Positions 47,306-64,000 of a stretch of DNA of 64,000 nt are shown here, piece by piece (position 1 is the first letter of the stretch; each line of letters starts with the position of its first letter). The stretch lies in assembly GCF_000003815.2 (NCBI RefSeq), contig NC_049985.1, positions 22,484,067-22,548,066 of the forward strand, written 5' to 3'. The position numbers and the translations under genes are program-made. The notes beneath the pieces are model-generated. The model worked only from the letters and a program-made list of their open reading frames with translations. It was not told the origin of the DNA and did no database searches. This DNA is from Branchiostoma floridae. Lineage: Eukaryota > Chordata > Leptocardii > Amphioxiformes > Branchiostomatidae.

Positions 47306-47360
47306 GAAGAAGAACTTTATTGCACGACAATTGTACACGGTACAATGTATAACATCTTAG
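47306..47360 (-). mobile_element. LINE 3' tail relic
   Basis: Reverse complement ACATTGTACCGTGTACAATT, GTCGTGCAATAAAG, then (TTC)n matches the 3' end of the large LINE near 34065-34096. A weaker relic is at 59635-59665. Confidence 0.65.
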
Positions 47361-47547
47361 TTAACATAACGATAAGGGCTAAATAATTTTTTGATATAGT
47401 ATTTCAATGGAGTGGGTTAATCATTACTATCGGTATTCCGTCGAATAACAAGGCAGTTCTTGATATAATAGCCTATTTTTGTAGTATGGGGGTTTTGACA
47501 TCTAAAGATATACACAAATCTGTTTGTAGCATCGAGTCTCTTGAAAT

Positions 47548-47736
47548 TTGTTGTACATTAATGACATCTGGGATCTACGTCAGACGGACCAGATTCTACT
47601 TGGCAATGGCAGGATGCCCCCCAAGGGTAGAGCACACCTTTTGTACGCGCTTCATAATGTCTTACATCAGAAAGACTTTTATTACGTCAAAGGAAGGTAT
47701 TACGTCCACGATTTCAACATCCGCCCGTGGGAATGA
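47548..47736 (+). other. Orphan coding-like stretch, unassigned
   Basis: An open frame reading QILLGNGRMPPKGRAHLLYA, LHNVLHQKDFYYVKGRYYVH, DFNIRPWE, then stop. The composition looks protein-like, with aromatic and charged pattern, and no repeats. I cannot assign a family, see no start or splice context that proves it, and it may be an exon remnant or retrocopy. Confidence 0.25.
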
Positions 47737-48600
47737 CCAGATGATGAAAGAATGAAGAGATGTTCGAAGTACGCATAAAATTTATCATTCCAGACGGTTG
47801 CGATGCTACAAGGTAGTTTCCCTGCCGATAGGTACTGGATGCGATGTTATTCATACCACGCTCCGTACGACTAACATTTACTTCAGCATTCTTACTGTAT
47901 ATTTAGAGGCCAATATTTACCAACCGTTTTTTTAGGAAAAAGTGCTGCGATAACTTTTTTTTAGATCTAACCTGTAAACATTGCACAGAATACCATAGTC
48001 ATTTTGTCAATAGTGAAACTGTCTTAGCTTTATTATGTTTATAGTTGAATTTTAATGCTAATGGACGATCTGTGACCATTGATGCAGTTCAGGCTATAAT
48101 GAGTTGATCTTGTCTACACGCTATTTGTTTGGACCTTTTATCTATTCATGAGAAGCTCAAATCGGCCTGCAGGCCGCTTTTCATTGAGGTCACGTAAAGA
48201 AATCTGAATCTGGATTGATGGTCCCGTAAGTCTGACGTTATCACTAGATGATAAATGTTGGTTAACAAATTTGTGTTGATGTCGTAGAATTTCTATTCAG
48301 ATTTTGACAGAATTAACCTCCAACAAGAAGCTAAGCCTTCTCTTGCCGCAATTTAAAGGACATACACTGGTATCCAAATAATGCTATCAGTTTGCAATCG
48401 TACGGAAATTGTATGACGTATGTGAATTGACTCTATATTCCGTGTGTCAGTATATGTTGCGGGGTTACTCTGATTACAACTACTTATCAAACAAACTCAT
48501 TCAAAATAATTACTTTTATTTCTCATATTAAACAGATCACTACAGGTATCGCAAATTGCGTATATTGGATCATGATATCCTGATGTACATAAAAAAGTAA

Positions 48601-48830
48601 TCAGTATAAAACTTTGACACATTTTTTGAACATAAAACCCTTTGGCACAGACGTTGGATGCACGCTCACCTCGGTATTAAATCTCGTCACATTCTGTACA
48701 TGATAAAATCTGCCCGGGGACCAGCTCCTGTCTTCACCGTGATGGAACACGTACCGACCCGGCACATTTATGACCTCCTCCGGGCAGGCTTGCCGCTGCA
48801 CGCCCCGTAACCTGATTGATGAGGAGATAC
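48601..48830 (-). other. Orphan coding-like stretch, unassigned
   Basis: The - strand reads RQACPEEVINVPGRYVFHHG, EDRSWSPGRFYHVQNVTRFN, TEVSVHPTSVPKGFMF, then stop. It resembles the end of a globular protein but no family is recognised; it could be the last exon of an unseen gene or a remnant. Confidence 0.3.
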
Positions 48831-50279
48831 GGGAACAGACGACGTGCAGACGTGAGGCAGGTTCGGTTTCCTGTCTTTGAACCTGACTTGTATCTTTTTA
48901 TCCATTTGGCACTGAAGCCTTTTTTCTCTGTTCATATTTTCGTTTCAATCAGAGAAGTTACTTTTGTTTGTGTCTGATAACCGGTAAAAAGCCCTCACTC
49001 ACAGGTAACACACTCACACTCGAATGGACCCCAACTCTTGTCATAAATAAATTTGGTGCGCTCTTTAACTTGGCGGGGCCTTTAGCTTCAAATTTTAGCC
49101 TAGAGAACTTTACAAGCCGGAGATAGATATTCATTTGTACGCGAAAAGAAAAGGAATAAAGTATTATTCTCAATGGAAAAATATTGAGGCATGTTAGGGT
49201 TCCGAACCCAAAAAAGTTTAGAAGATTCCAAGTGAACGACCCTACCTACCTAATATTACTTTCTGTAATTTACATACATTTACATCAGTACACGTGTAAT
49301 TCTCCAACTCCCCAGGCATTTGTATATGGTTTATACAGACCGAATAAACCGTAAAGACTATTTGTATGCATGTAAAACGTGAAATCCTGATAAACGTTTT
49401 CTCCATATACGCCTCACGAAGACAACCCGTGGTGGTACTTACATCTTTGAGCACCATCAAGAAATGTAAAGTAAGTACATCCAACTGTGGTGATTGACAT
49501 GAAAGTGAAATATTGGCACGCAAAGATGGCTGAATGGCTTTTCATTATTCAGCAAGAAAAATAGTCACAGCAGGGCCAGAATAGGCCTTATTTTCCAGCA
49601 GATTCTGGGGGATTGTGGGGGCGGAATGGAATCGCAAAAAAACGCATTTAGAGCACAGCTAGAACGTAATATATGTTTATAAGTTTAGGTATATATGAAT
49701 GATATCCCGTCTACTGATTCCAAATGTTCACTACGTATACACGAAATTGGATCTCACAATTAAAGTATTCGTAAAGGGCACGTTATGTATAAATATTTTT
49801 TTAAAAGGCAACCTTTAGGTAAATGCTTAATGGTTACATTCCGTGCAGATGTTGTTTGAGAAAAGAATGTCGCATGCATGCAAAGAATGAATTTGTGGTA
49901 CAATGTTGATGAACCTCCAACAGACGTCGTGATGATTCCAATTTTAACTTAAAACAACAACTTCTTTCAAATCCTGGTAAAACATTGCAACTGAGGTACC
50001 ATATTGGTCAATTATTAAAGGTGTCTAGTTATTGTTGACTGCTGACTCTGCCGCTTGTAATTGATAAATACAAACAATTCACCAATCAGACCGATTTCCC
50101 GGAGACTCACATAGGCACAATACGTTCTGAGACAATTCTCAAAAGAACAATTAATGCATAATACACATGTCTTCAGTCATGTCTTCAGTCTGAATTGTCT
50201 TACAGCCTTTCCTATTGGACATCTGAAATTGTCTTCATTCATAGTTAGAGTATAAAAGACCTGTTTCTTCCAGATCTCT

Positions 50280-50330
50280 TCAGTGTCACTGACGAAGGAT
50301 AGTGGATTCTATCCGAAACGTCTGACCGTT
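50280..50330 (+). repeat. Repeat core with hammerhead-like layout
   Basis: CTGACGA (50289-50295), one A, then GGATAG-TGGATT-CTATCC (a 6-bp hairpin), then GAAACGTC. This resembles the CUGANGA / stem II / GAAA order of hammerhead ribozymes that some Penelope-like retroelements carry. The extra A before the stem departs from the consensus, so activity is doubtful. Confidence 0.4.
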
Positions 50331-51000
50331 TCAAAACCATATTCAGTTGCTTGAGTAACTATTTTTGGCGCATAATACACATTACTCAAAGCTTTCGGAG
50401 TTGTTTGCCAGTTCTTGTGCATCCGCTCATACGGCCTCCACCGGCAAGCCTGCAAACCTCTCGTGGCAACAGCACGGAGAATCACGGGTGAGGTGATTTA
50501 TGCATCAGGTCAGGGCCAGTCCTTAATAAAGGTCTGTGTTTGATAATTGTTTCGATCCAATCGCTGGCGTTACTCACTCAAACTGTGTTCAATTTGTAGC
50601 CATTCTCCAAGGGATCACGGATGAGCAACCACCACATAGTATGAACAGTGATGAACAGTGTAGTTCTATTCTCCAGTTGTTGCTAGAACTGGTGCAAATA
50701 TCTTCTCAATTGATGATCATAACGTTGATATTTACTGTAATGTTGCAACCATCTATGCTGCTAGAAAGATAATAGATTTCATATTTCCCAAAGAAAGGAT
50801 AACAAATCTATTATTGTTGTAAGGTACTCAATGTTGTAATTTGCGCACTGCTCAATATAATTTTCTCATTTATTTTCTGTAAGTAACTATCTTCTAAGAA
50901 AAGAAAAAAAAGCGTCATGAACTTTTGTTTATGTCATAAAGCAAATTCGATCAAATGGGTGCAGTGATGAATATAATGAACTGAACTGAACTGGTGAATG

Positions 51001-51212
51001 TACTGTAAATGCAGAAATGTTCGCAGTTGATTAATGTTCGCGGTTTTCGCGTTGGCCTTTTTACCGCGAATTTAGAACCACCGCGAACATTTTTCCAGGG
51101 CATTAAGATACTACAGCGCATGGCGCTAACGCGATATTAAAACTACCACGAAAAGTCCCTTTTCCCGCTACCGCGAAATTAAATCCCCGCGAACTTAAAT
51201 GCATTTACAGTA
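51001..51212. mobile_element. MITE with TACTGTAAATGCA ends
   Basis: Starts TACTGTAAATGCAGAAATG and ends GAACTTAAATGCATTTACAGTA, with TTCGCGGT, ACCGCGAA and CCGCTACCGCGAAATT inside; same family as 18686-18863. Confidence 0.85.
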
Positions 51213-51889
51213 ATGTTGATGTTTAATGCAAAAGAAAGACACTAGATGCCGTATTTTCCAAAGAAACGATTACAAATGTGTCATTTTTGTAAGGTACTAA
51301 TTGTTTTGTTGTAATTTGTCCTCTGCTCGATGTAATTTTCTCATATGTTTTCTGTAAGCAACTATCTTTCAAGGAAACGGTCTCAGAAAAAAAGAAAAAA
51401 AAAGCATCATGAACATTTGCTTACCTCACACTCGTGATAGCAAAATCGATATAATGGGTGCAGTGAAGTCTAAAATGATCAACACGACTAGTATCACAGA
51501 TTTACCTGACTCATTGTTGTATACCCCACCAGTATACCAGTGATTGAACATTATCCAGTCTGGTCTCCCTCTTGTCTTAGAGATGAGGTCAATCGATAAG
51601 ACAATGCGCTTTGAATAATGGGGACTGAAAATAAATCCGCGTTTAAGTCGGCCAGGGTTTCCATGTGGGGAACTACAAGTCAAAAGGGCATTGATGATAA
51701 GAAGTCATTTGATGTGCCCCTTAGGAAGAAAACACAGATAAAAATACCTTTTGATCTTGCCGATCTTAACTCAACAGTTAATGGTTTTGTCTGTAATGAA
51801 GCGTAGTCTAAAAGGGGCTTTTATTAAACTTCATTTTTGCCATGTGTGTCTCCGATGAGTCAACCGTGAATAAACACTGCATTGTTATC

Positions 51890-52590
51890 TTCCAAGTCCC
51901 AAAATGTCTAGCCAATGATATGAAAGGTTACGTAGAAGCTAACCAGTAAAATGTCTAGCTATTTACTGTCTGGCCAATGAAATATCTAGCTACTTAGCAT
52001 TTAGCCAATGACATGGTCAGATTGTTATGTTTCAAATCCCGAATGTCTAGCCAATGATATGACAGGCTATGTAGTAGCTAGCCAATGAAATGTCTAGGTA
52101 TTAACTGTCTGGCCAATGAAATATCTAGCTACTTAGTATTTAGCCAATGACATGGTCAGATTGTTATGTTTCAAATCCCGAATGTCTAGCCAATGATATG
52201 ACAAGTTATGTAGTAGCTAGTCAGTGAAATGTCTAGTAGGTATTAACTGTCTAGGCAATAAATTTTCTAGCTACTTAGCATTTAGCCAATGACATGATCA
52301 GATTGTTATCTTTCAAATCCCGAATGTCTAGCCAATGATATGACAGGCTATGTAGTAGCTAGCCAATGAAATGTCTAGGTATTAACTGTCTGGCCAATGA
52401 CATATCTAGCTACTTAGTATTTAGCCAATGACATGGTCAGATTGTTATGTTTCAAATCCCGAATGTCTAGCCAATGATATGACAAGTTATGTAGTAGCTA
52501 GTCAGTGAAATGTCTAGTAGGTATTAACTGTCTAGGCAATAAATTTTCTAGCTACTTAGCATTTAGCCAATGACATGATCAGATTTTCCT
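51890..52590. repeat. CCAAT-bearing satellite, ~140-bp units in ~281-bp dimers
   Basis: Units begin AATGTCTAGCCAATGATATGA near 51902, 52041, 52180, 52322 and 52461. Units alternate between two types, so the 52041 and 52322 dimers are near identical. Each unit holds several (T)AGCCAATGA words, i.e. CCAAT motifs every 30-45 bp. Confidence 0.9.
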
Positions 52591-52599
52591 TCAGCTCAA

Positions 52600-52780
52600 T
52601 TAGGTTTGGTTTGCACCGGTGCGGCATTTGATATTTTATATATTGCGTAATACGTTAAAGTATGACTAAGAAGACAACAAAATACACAAAACGTAAGAAA
52701 ATTCGTTCTTTATCTCTGAAATTTGCTGAGTCATCTACGAACCCAGCAGTGCCGCATCGGTGCCCCAAGAGCAGGGAGAG
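52600..52780. mobile_element. MITE, variant of the 7999-8246 family
   Basis: Ends GCACCGGTGCGGCATTTG and CAGTGCCGCATCGGTGCCC, interior AAGACAACAAAATACACAAA and ATTCGTTCTTTATCTCTGAA. Confidence 0.75.
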
Positions 52781-53626
52781 TCTACATTTAAAGCTAGCAA
52801 CCCCTCCCTGTAACCTGCAGCAGACAACAACAACAACAACGGAATTTTGCCCTCTATGTCACTAGACACTTCTACAGCAGCAATGATATTGTATTTTTAC
52901 TCTCTAGCTTTAAGATTCAAGATGTGAACGAAGCCGAAAATGTCAATGGACTTCTTCTCAGACAAGCATTTATGAATGTTTTGATGAACGTCAATGCAGG
53001 CACAATGTCTGCGTCTAATAGAAGACGTTTTGCAATTTTTAAGATCTCCTTTGAAATGTCGAGGAGGCTTTTATTCCAGAAACTTATTATCCATATTGCG
53101 TTAGCTCCAGGGTGTATTTATCTGAAAAGAGTATTTCAGTAAATCTTCACGGCAAGACGTCTGAAATACGCACTGATGACTAGACAGAGATAAATAAGTA
53201 AATGTACTGCCCAGCTTGAGGCCTACTTACCTACTGAAATAAGAGTATCTCTCTACCACAGCTTCGCCTGCTGGGTCTTACTAAACTTTCTGACGCGCCG
53301 TCTTAAGAAACCCATGCTGAGCAGGAGTTGTTTCACTCCTAACGTTATTTAAGAGGCTTTGAAGAAGTATTATGTACTTATATGCCACCCGCGGTCACGG
53401 TGGTTTGACAATTAACAACGCTTTAAGGGCTCAGGATATAGGAAGAGGTGTAGTTCCGCTAGTAGCAGTCTCATCCTTGAGCTCCTGGTTCCAATTAGTT
53501 GGTAGATGGGAGACTCTGCTTTAAATCCTAGGAAGGGCATCTCGTTTGGGACTTTATGGGTTCTCAAGGCTTTTCCTCAACTCAAGCACGTTGGTAAGAG
53601 GGTTTAAGGTGGTATCTCATTGCACT
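52781..53626. other. Intergenic, no gene seen
   Basis: Only short, low-evidence open frames; an ACAACAACAACAACAAC run at 52825-52840. Confidence 0.5.
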
Positions 53627-53823
53627 TGGTGCACCGGTGCGGCACTGCGGGGTTCGTTCACTACGGCATGTTATTTTCTTCGATTTCTTTTTTACAATTT
53701 ATATATTACGTAACACGTTAAAGCAGGACAACGAAATACACAAGACGCAAGAAAATTCGTTCTCTTTGAAACTCATTGAGTTATCTTTCCAACCCCGCAA
53801 TGCCGCACCGGTGCCCAAAGTGC
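53627..53823. mobile_element. MITE, best-preserved CACCGGTGCGGCA copy
   Basis: Inverted ends GGTGCACCGGTGCGGCACTG and (reversed) GGGCACCGGTGCGGCATTGC, both followed by CGGGGTT; interior as in 52600-52780. Confidence 0.85.
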
Positions 53824-56733
53824 AGTAATCCTCTGGTTAAATCCTAGGAAGGGCATTTCGTTTGGGATTTCACGGCTTTTCCTCAAGCATGTTGATGTAT
53901 TTATTTATTTGCAAATCCATGCCCGTAGGCTAATTAGAATGGTACAGACAGTAAAAAGTGTCTAAGTATTAAGATCCTTTAGTCTTAACTAAAAGTGTAC
54001 CAGGCTACAGAAACAGCAATGAAACGTGCTGACTTATGTATCACTGGGCATGACAAAATAAACAACAAGGCCTGAACAGAGACGGTGGACACCATAGACT
54101 TCCTGCAACCTATGATCCGCTGCTCACTGAGTCACGTGTTCAATCTGCATAAGCCATAACGTGATAGTACGGCTGCAGTGGATTGTTCATTCCTTGACAA
54201 CGACTGGTGCCGTTCAGTCAAACATCTGGATGAGTGCATTTTTTGTGTGTTGGATTTTACAGTTCAACTAGTTCAAGAAAGCACGAAGAAAGGAATCCTC
54301 TGTGTATTTGGTGCATTAGGTGTCTACAGAGTCGTACCGATTTGTCCAGGATCATTTAATGCCAATTTGAGTCTCATAGGACATGATTATCCGAATTCGA
54401 TGAGCAAGATTCCCATTATGTATTAACCAGTAATCCATATCCAAGAAAAACATTTTGAGTGATTTACGTGCCAAAATCGATCGAGTTGTTTTAGATATAA
54501 TATGCGTTACCACAGTGGATAGCAAAGGTATACGTCACATTATATTACTGATATCTGGATAAAAGCACCTGAAATTTTACATACAATGACAAAATTAGTA
54601 CTGAGAAGTGTTTTTGAACGCGTCTTCACACTGTGAATCCTATCATTAACAACGAACTTGCTCGAATTAATCCTAAATCACAAATTTCCGGTGGTAGGTA
54701 CGTCGTAGACAATTTTAACCGTGACTAGTCAGATTCAGTCGTATTCCTTTTATTCTTAAGATCTTTTCGATAGGTTTGAACAACGCTCAACTGGATGTAG
54801 AACACCTTGTTTAATGCATTCTGATGTAGGACAGACAGAGACCCAATCAGAACGTTATTTAACTTGTTTTTCCTTCATGCTCAATATAAGATGTCCGAAT
54901 ATTTGAAAGATCAGAAGTTACGAGATAAGCAAAAAAGCTGTGAGGCGTTTAATATTTTCGTCGGATGAACTACACAGCTCCACTTAATTCCATCTACTAA
55001 TCTTCTCCATAATCCTATATTAAGAAGCACTGAAAGTAGCAAGGGTAATAGAATTAATGACGCAGCCATTGAAGGGGATCTGCTTGTAGAGGCTGTAAGA
55101 TTGCCTGAGGGCTGATGATAGAAAATACCACCCAAGGTGCACTGTACTGTAGCAGGGAGCTCACAGTGGGACTGGATATAAGTAATGTACGATGAAGTGG
55201 GCGATAGGAAGGAGCTTAGAATAAAACCCATTTTCTCTTCGCTATGGTTGGTTGCTATTCTTTTGTACTTCACGCATTGCTTGGAATCTGCTTGTATTCC
55301 AAATGTGAGACCAAATCACTCATACATAACTGTACTGTTTTCGATAACTTTTTGCTGTTCTGTATGTAGCCTATTTGTACTATTGTCTATTTAGCTGTCA
55401 GTTGTTAATGCTTGCCATAAATTGTACCTTGTGCGATTTTCAAGCAATAAAATCTATTCATTTATTCATACCAATAAGCTTACACCTGTGTCGATTACTG
55501 TTTTCTCTCGCCCTGCACAAAAGTAAAAAAATGTCCGAAAATTTCCGGACCTGCAGATTTCTTGTTAAAGACGACATGTGATGAATGCGGAAATTTCCGG
55601 GATTTCCCTTATTTGATTACAACGCATGTTGGTAATCAAAGCGGCAATCTTTCATACAAGGCATCAATCATTGAATACGTCTTCCGTTTATTAAAATAGA
55701 TGGGCCGAACAGTGGTGTACTGTACACATAAAGACCCCATAGTTCACGACAAAACGATCATAATTCAGCTATCAAATATTTTCAAATATTATATTGGTAC
55801 AACATGGACATTTTAAACAATTAGACACTTCTGACCATTGGTATCAGAGAACTTTGTATAGGCAGGCGTTTTACTAATAGTCTTGGTTACTGGCAATTTC
55901 GAGTGCAAGATTATTACAGTTGAACACTCACGTCATCATGTTAGCTTTACCATTACTTTATACAATACAATACAATACAATACAATACAATTATATTATA
56001 CATTACATTACACTATACAAAGGGTTTTGATAAAGGTGCTCTGTATATATCTAGTAGCTACCTTTTATATTTAGATATTTGATTTATATCTTGTGTTTTT
56101 TGCAGTACGTATACATTGTCATTACGTGAAGACATGCAGAACTGAACACTTTGAACGATGGCACATTTCTACACCAGTTGTTAATATATATATTTTCTCA
56201 ACATGCCGCGCCACATGCTCATCAATGATTGCTTTAGCCTTTGCATTGAACATTAGAGGGTTCTAAGTTGAAATCCAAACAACATGTACGAAATTACACA
56301 CTTTGACGTCGAGACTTATATGAGTTGTTGACGCCAAGCATGTTGCTCTCTTACACGTTCTTTGAGTGCTAATATCTCATTTTACCTACTGATCACTGAC
56401 ACGTCTAGTACTGAGGTACCAAGGATGCTACATTGACTAATCAAGTTTTGGTCACAACACTTGCTTATGTAGTAATAATCATCCTAATAGCCGTGCCATG
56501 AAGAAGCCTAATCTTTTTGGCTGCAGTAGACGTGGAAATCTCTTCTACGGTCTGTTGGATCACCATCTTTTTAAGGACTCTTTCTCTAAGTGTTGCCTAC
56601 TTCTATAGCATTAAAACCTTTGCCTTCTCGTTGGATTACGAATTACATGTGTCCCGTTAAAGGAAAAAAAATTCCTTTGGCCACTCGATCAACACTGTCA
56701 TTCCGCGATGTATTTCTTGTTCGCCCTGTTTGG
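53824..56733. other. Intergenic region, right part
   Basis: No gene recognised and no terminal exon of gene B found here. A LINE-like 3' tail lies at about 55180-55475, a (TACAA)n run at 55961-55990, and a repeat related to 36600-36670 at 54070-54140. Confidence 0.45.
55180..55475 (+). mobile_element. LINE-like 3' tail
   Basis: TTGTACCTTGTGCG, CAATAAAATC and ATTCATTTATTCAT at 55425-55470 match the 3' end pattern of the LINE at 34060-34119. Coding parts are not recognisable. Confidence 0.5.
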
Positions 56734-56763
56734 CTAAGTGTAACTCATTTCATAGAGACTTAC
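56734..56763 (-). CDS. Alternative tail of gene B by intron retention
   Basis: Continuing past the donor codes VSLYEMSYT and TAG, aligned with gene A's VSLYEMTYT and TAA. As no terminal exon was found for gene B, this may be its main C-terminus. Confidence 0.6.
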   Translation of the reverse strand, partial: VSLYEMSYT

Positions 56764-63410
<6,647 letters not shown>

Positions 63411-63559
63411 CTGGCACGGACAGATACAAACTAGGAGTGTTAGAAGGTTGTATGCTGATTGGTAAGCAATGGTGGTGAATGATAAACTATAATGATATAA
63501 GTCTGCTCCCTTGCTAGTCTAATAAGTAACTAACTACATCCATTGTAAACAGCCGATTT

Positions 63560-63665
63560 TCTAACCGACGTTTTGGGGACCTTTTGTCACCTTCCTCAGG
63601 GCACTTTTGACTCACATTGCACTGCAGTATAGGTGTCGCTGCTTACATATGTGGTCACAAAAGTA
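63560..63665 (+). repeat. Dispersed repeat copy (family of 5140-5290)
   Basis: GACGTTTTGGGGACCTTTTG, CCTTCCTCAGGGC, CTGCAGTATAGGTGTCGCTG and TGTGGTCA match 5140-5290 in order and orientation. Confidence 0.8.
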
Positions 63666-64000
63666 AAGTATCATCGTCAACATGGCAATTTTCTTTTAAT
63701 CAAAACTGCTTTCATTATGTTACAGAGTATACAGATTACAATTGTATATGTATATATAATGTTACAGTGACTTAAAAATATCAATTGTAAATTTTCGTTT
63801 TTAAAATTATAAACTAAACATATCGTGACATATACAAGAGCCAGCAAGTCGTCAGAGGTTGTAGGCTAGTAGTTTTATGACAAAGTTCTGAAGTATCAAA
63901 TGAGTCGACGTTTGGCAAAAAAGGGAATCGACATTCTTTCTAATATCTCAGTTTGCTTTTCAAATTCATATGAACGAATGAGTTTTAAGATGACAACACT

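Larger units (their letters stand above)
46491..51000. other. Intergenic region between convergent genes, left part
   Basis: No complete gene. A LINE 3' tail lies at 47306-47360 (- strand), a GGCCTGCAGGCC repeat at 48140-48190 (also at 1450-1490), two orphan open stretches (47548-47736 and 48601-48830), and a repeat with a hammerhead-like core near 50280. Confidence 0.5.

Noticed and set aside
54911-55273. 120-codon open frame on the - strand as gene B's last exon
   Set aside because: No similarity to gene A's terminal exon, and it overlaps a LINE-like 3' tail on the other strand.

Overview
The window is invertebrate, intron-rich nuclear DNA, most likely from a lancelet (Branchiostoma). The evidence is two AMPA-type glutamate receptor genes with chordate-like sequence, compact exons in long introns, and many short transposon relics. 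The species call is inference; no mitochondrial, rRNA or tRNA marker is present. Only two genes are clearly supported. Both encode AMPA-class ionotropic glutamate receptor subunits (ligand-gated cation channels of the synaptic membrane), and they lie tail to tail.

Gene A (+ strand) enters from the left or from a gap. Fifteen exons are visible from 7720 to a stop at 46078, giving about 847 codons. They cover most of the amino-terminal domain, ligand-binding half S1, M1, the pore loop, M3, S2, M4 and the cytoplasmic tail. The signal peptide and first part of the amino-terminal domain were not found. Gene B (- strand) leaves through the right edge. Eight exons are visible from 63410 down to 56764 (500 codons), covering the end of the amino-terminal domain through the tail. 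Four consecutive core exons (M1/pore, M3, S2 and the flip/flop-type exon) and the M4 exon have identical lengths in A and B (368, 199, 248, 115 and 135 bp), so the pair is an inverted duplication.

Both subunits keep the glutamate-contact residues, the SYTANLAAF gate and a genomic CAG glutamine at the Q/R site. Each has a single flip/flop-type exon. The M4 exon and 29 bp of its upstream intron are identical over 145 bp between the genes, which points to local gene conversion. The intron around the pore exon is also conserved and carries the same LINE relic in both genes. After the shared tail exon both genes keep an in-frame nine-residue extension with an aligned stop, which suggests a second C-terminus made by intron retention.

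Upstream of gene A's first visible exon lies an array of six partial copies of that exon (6604-7719), each headed by an acceptor-like site. Half of them carry a fragment of a foldback element with a TCTCGCGAGA core.

The rest is mobile and repetitive DNA. It includes one large 5'-truncated LINE (31745-34120) and several LINE 3' relics, tRNA-derived SINEs, at least seven MITE-like families (one with piggyBac-like TTAA ends and five TGACGTCA sites), satellite arrays (1-2170, 51890-52590), a palindromic element (22431-23380), microsatellites, and two assembly gaps (1829-2088, 14984-15083). The 46.1-56.7 kb region between the convergent genes holds no recognised gene.
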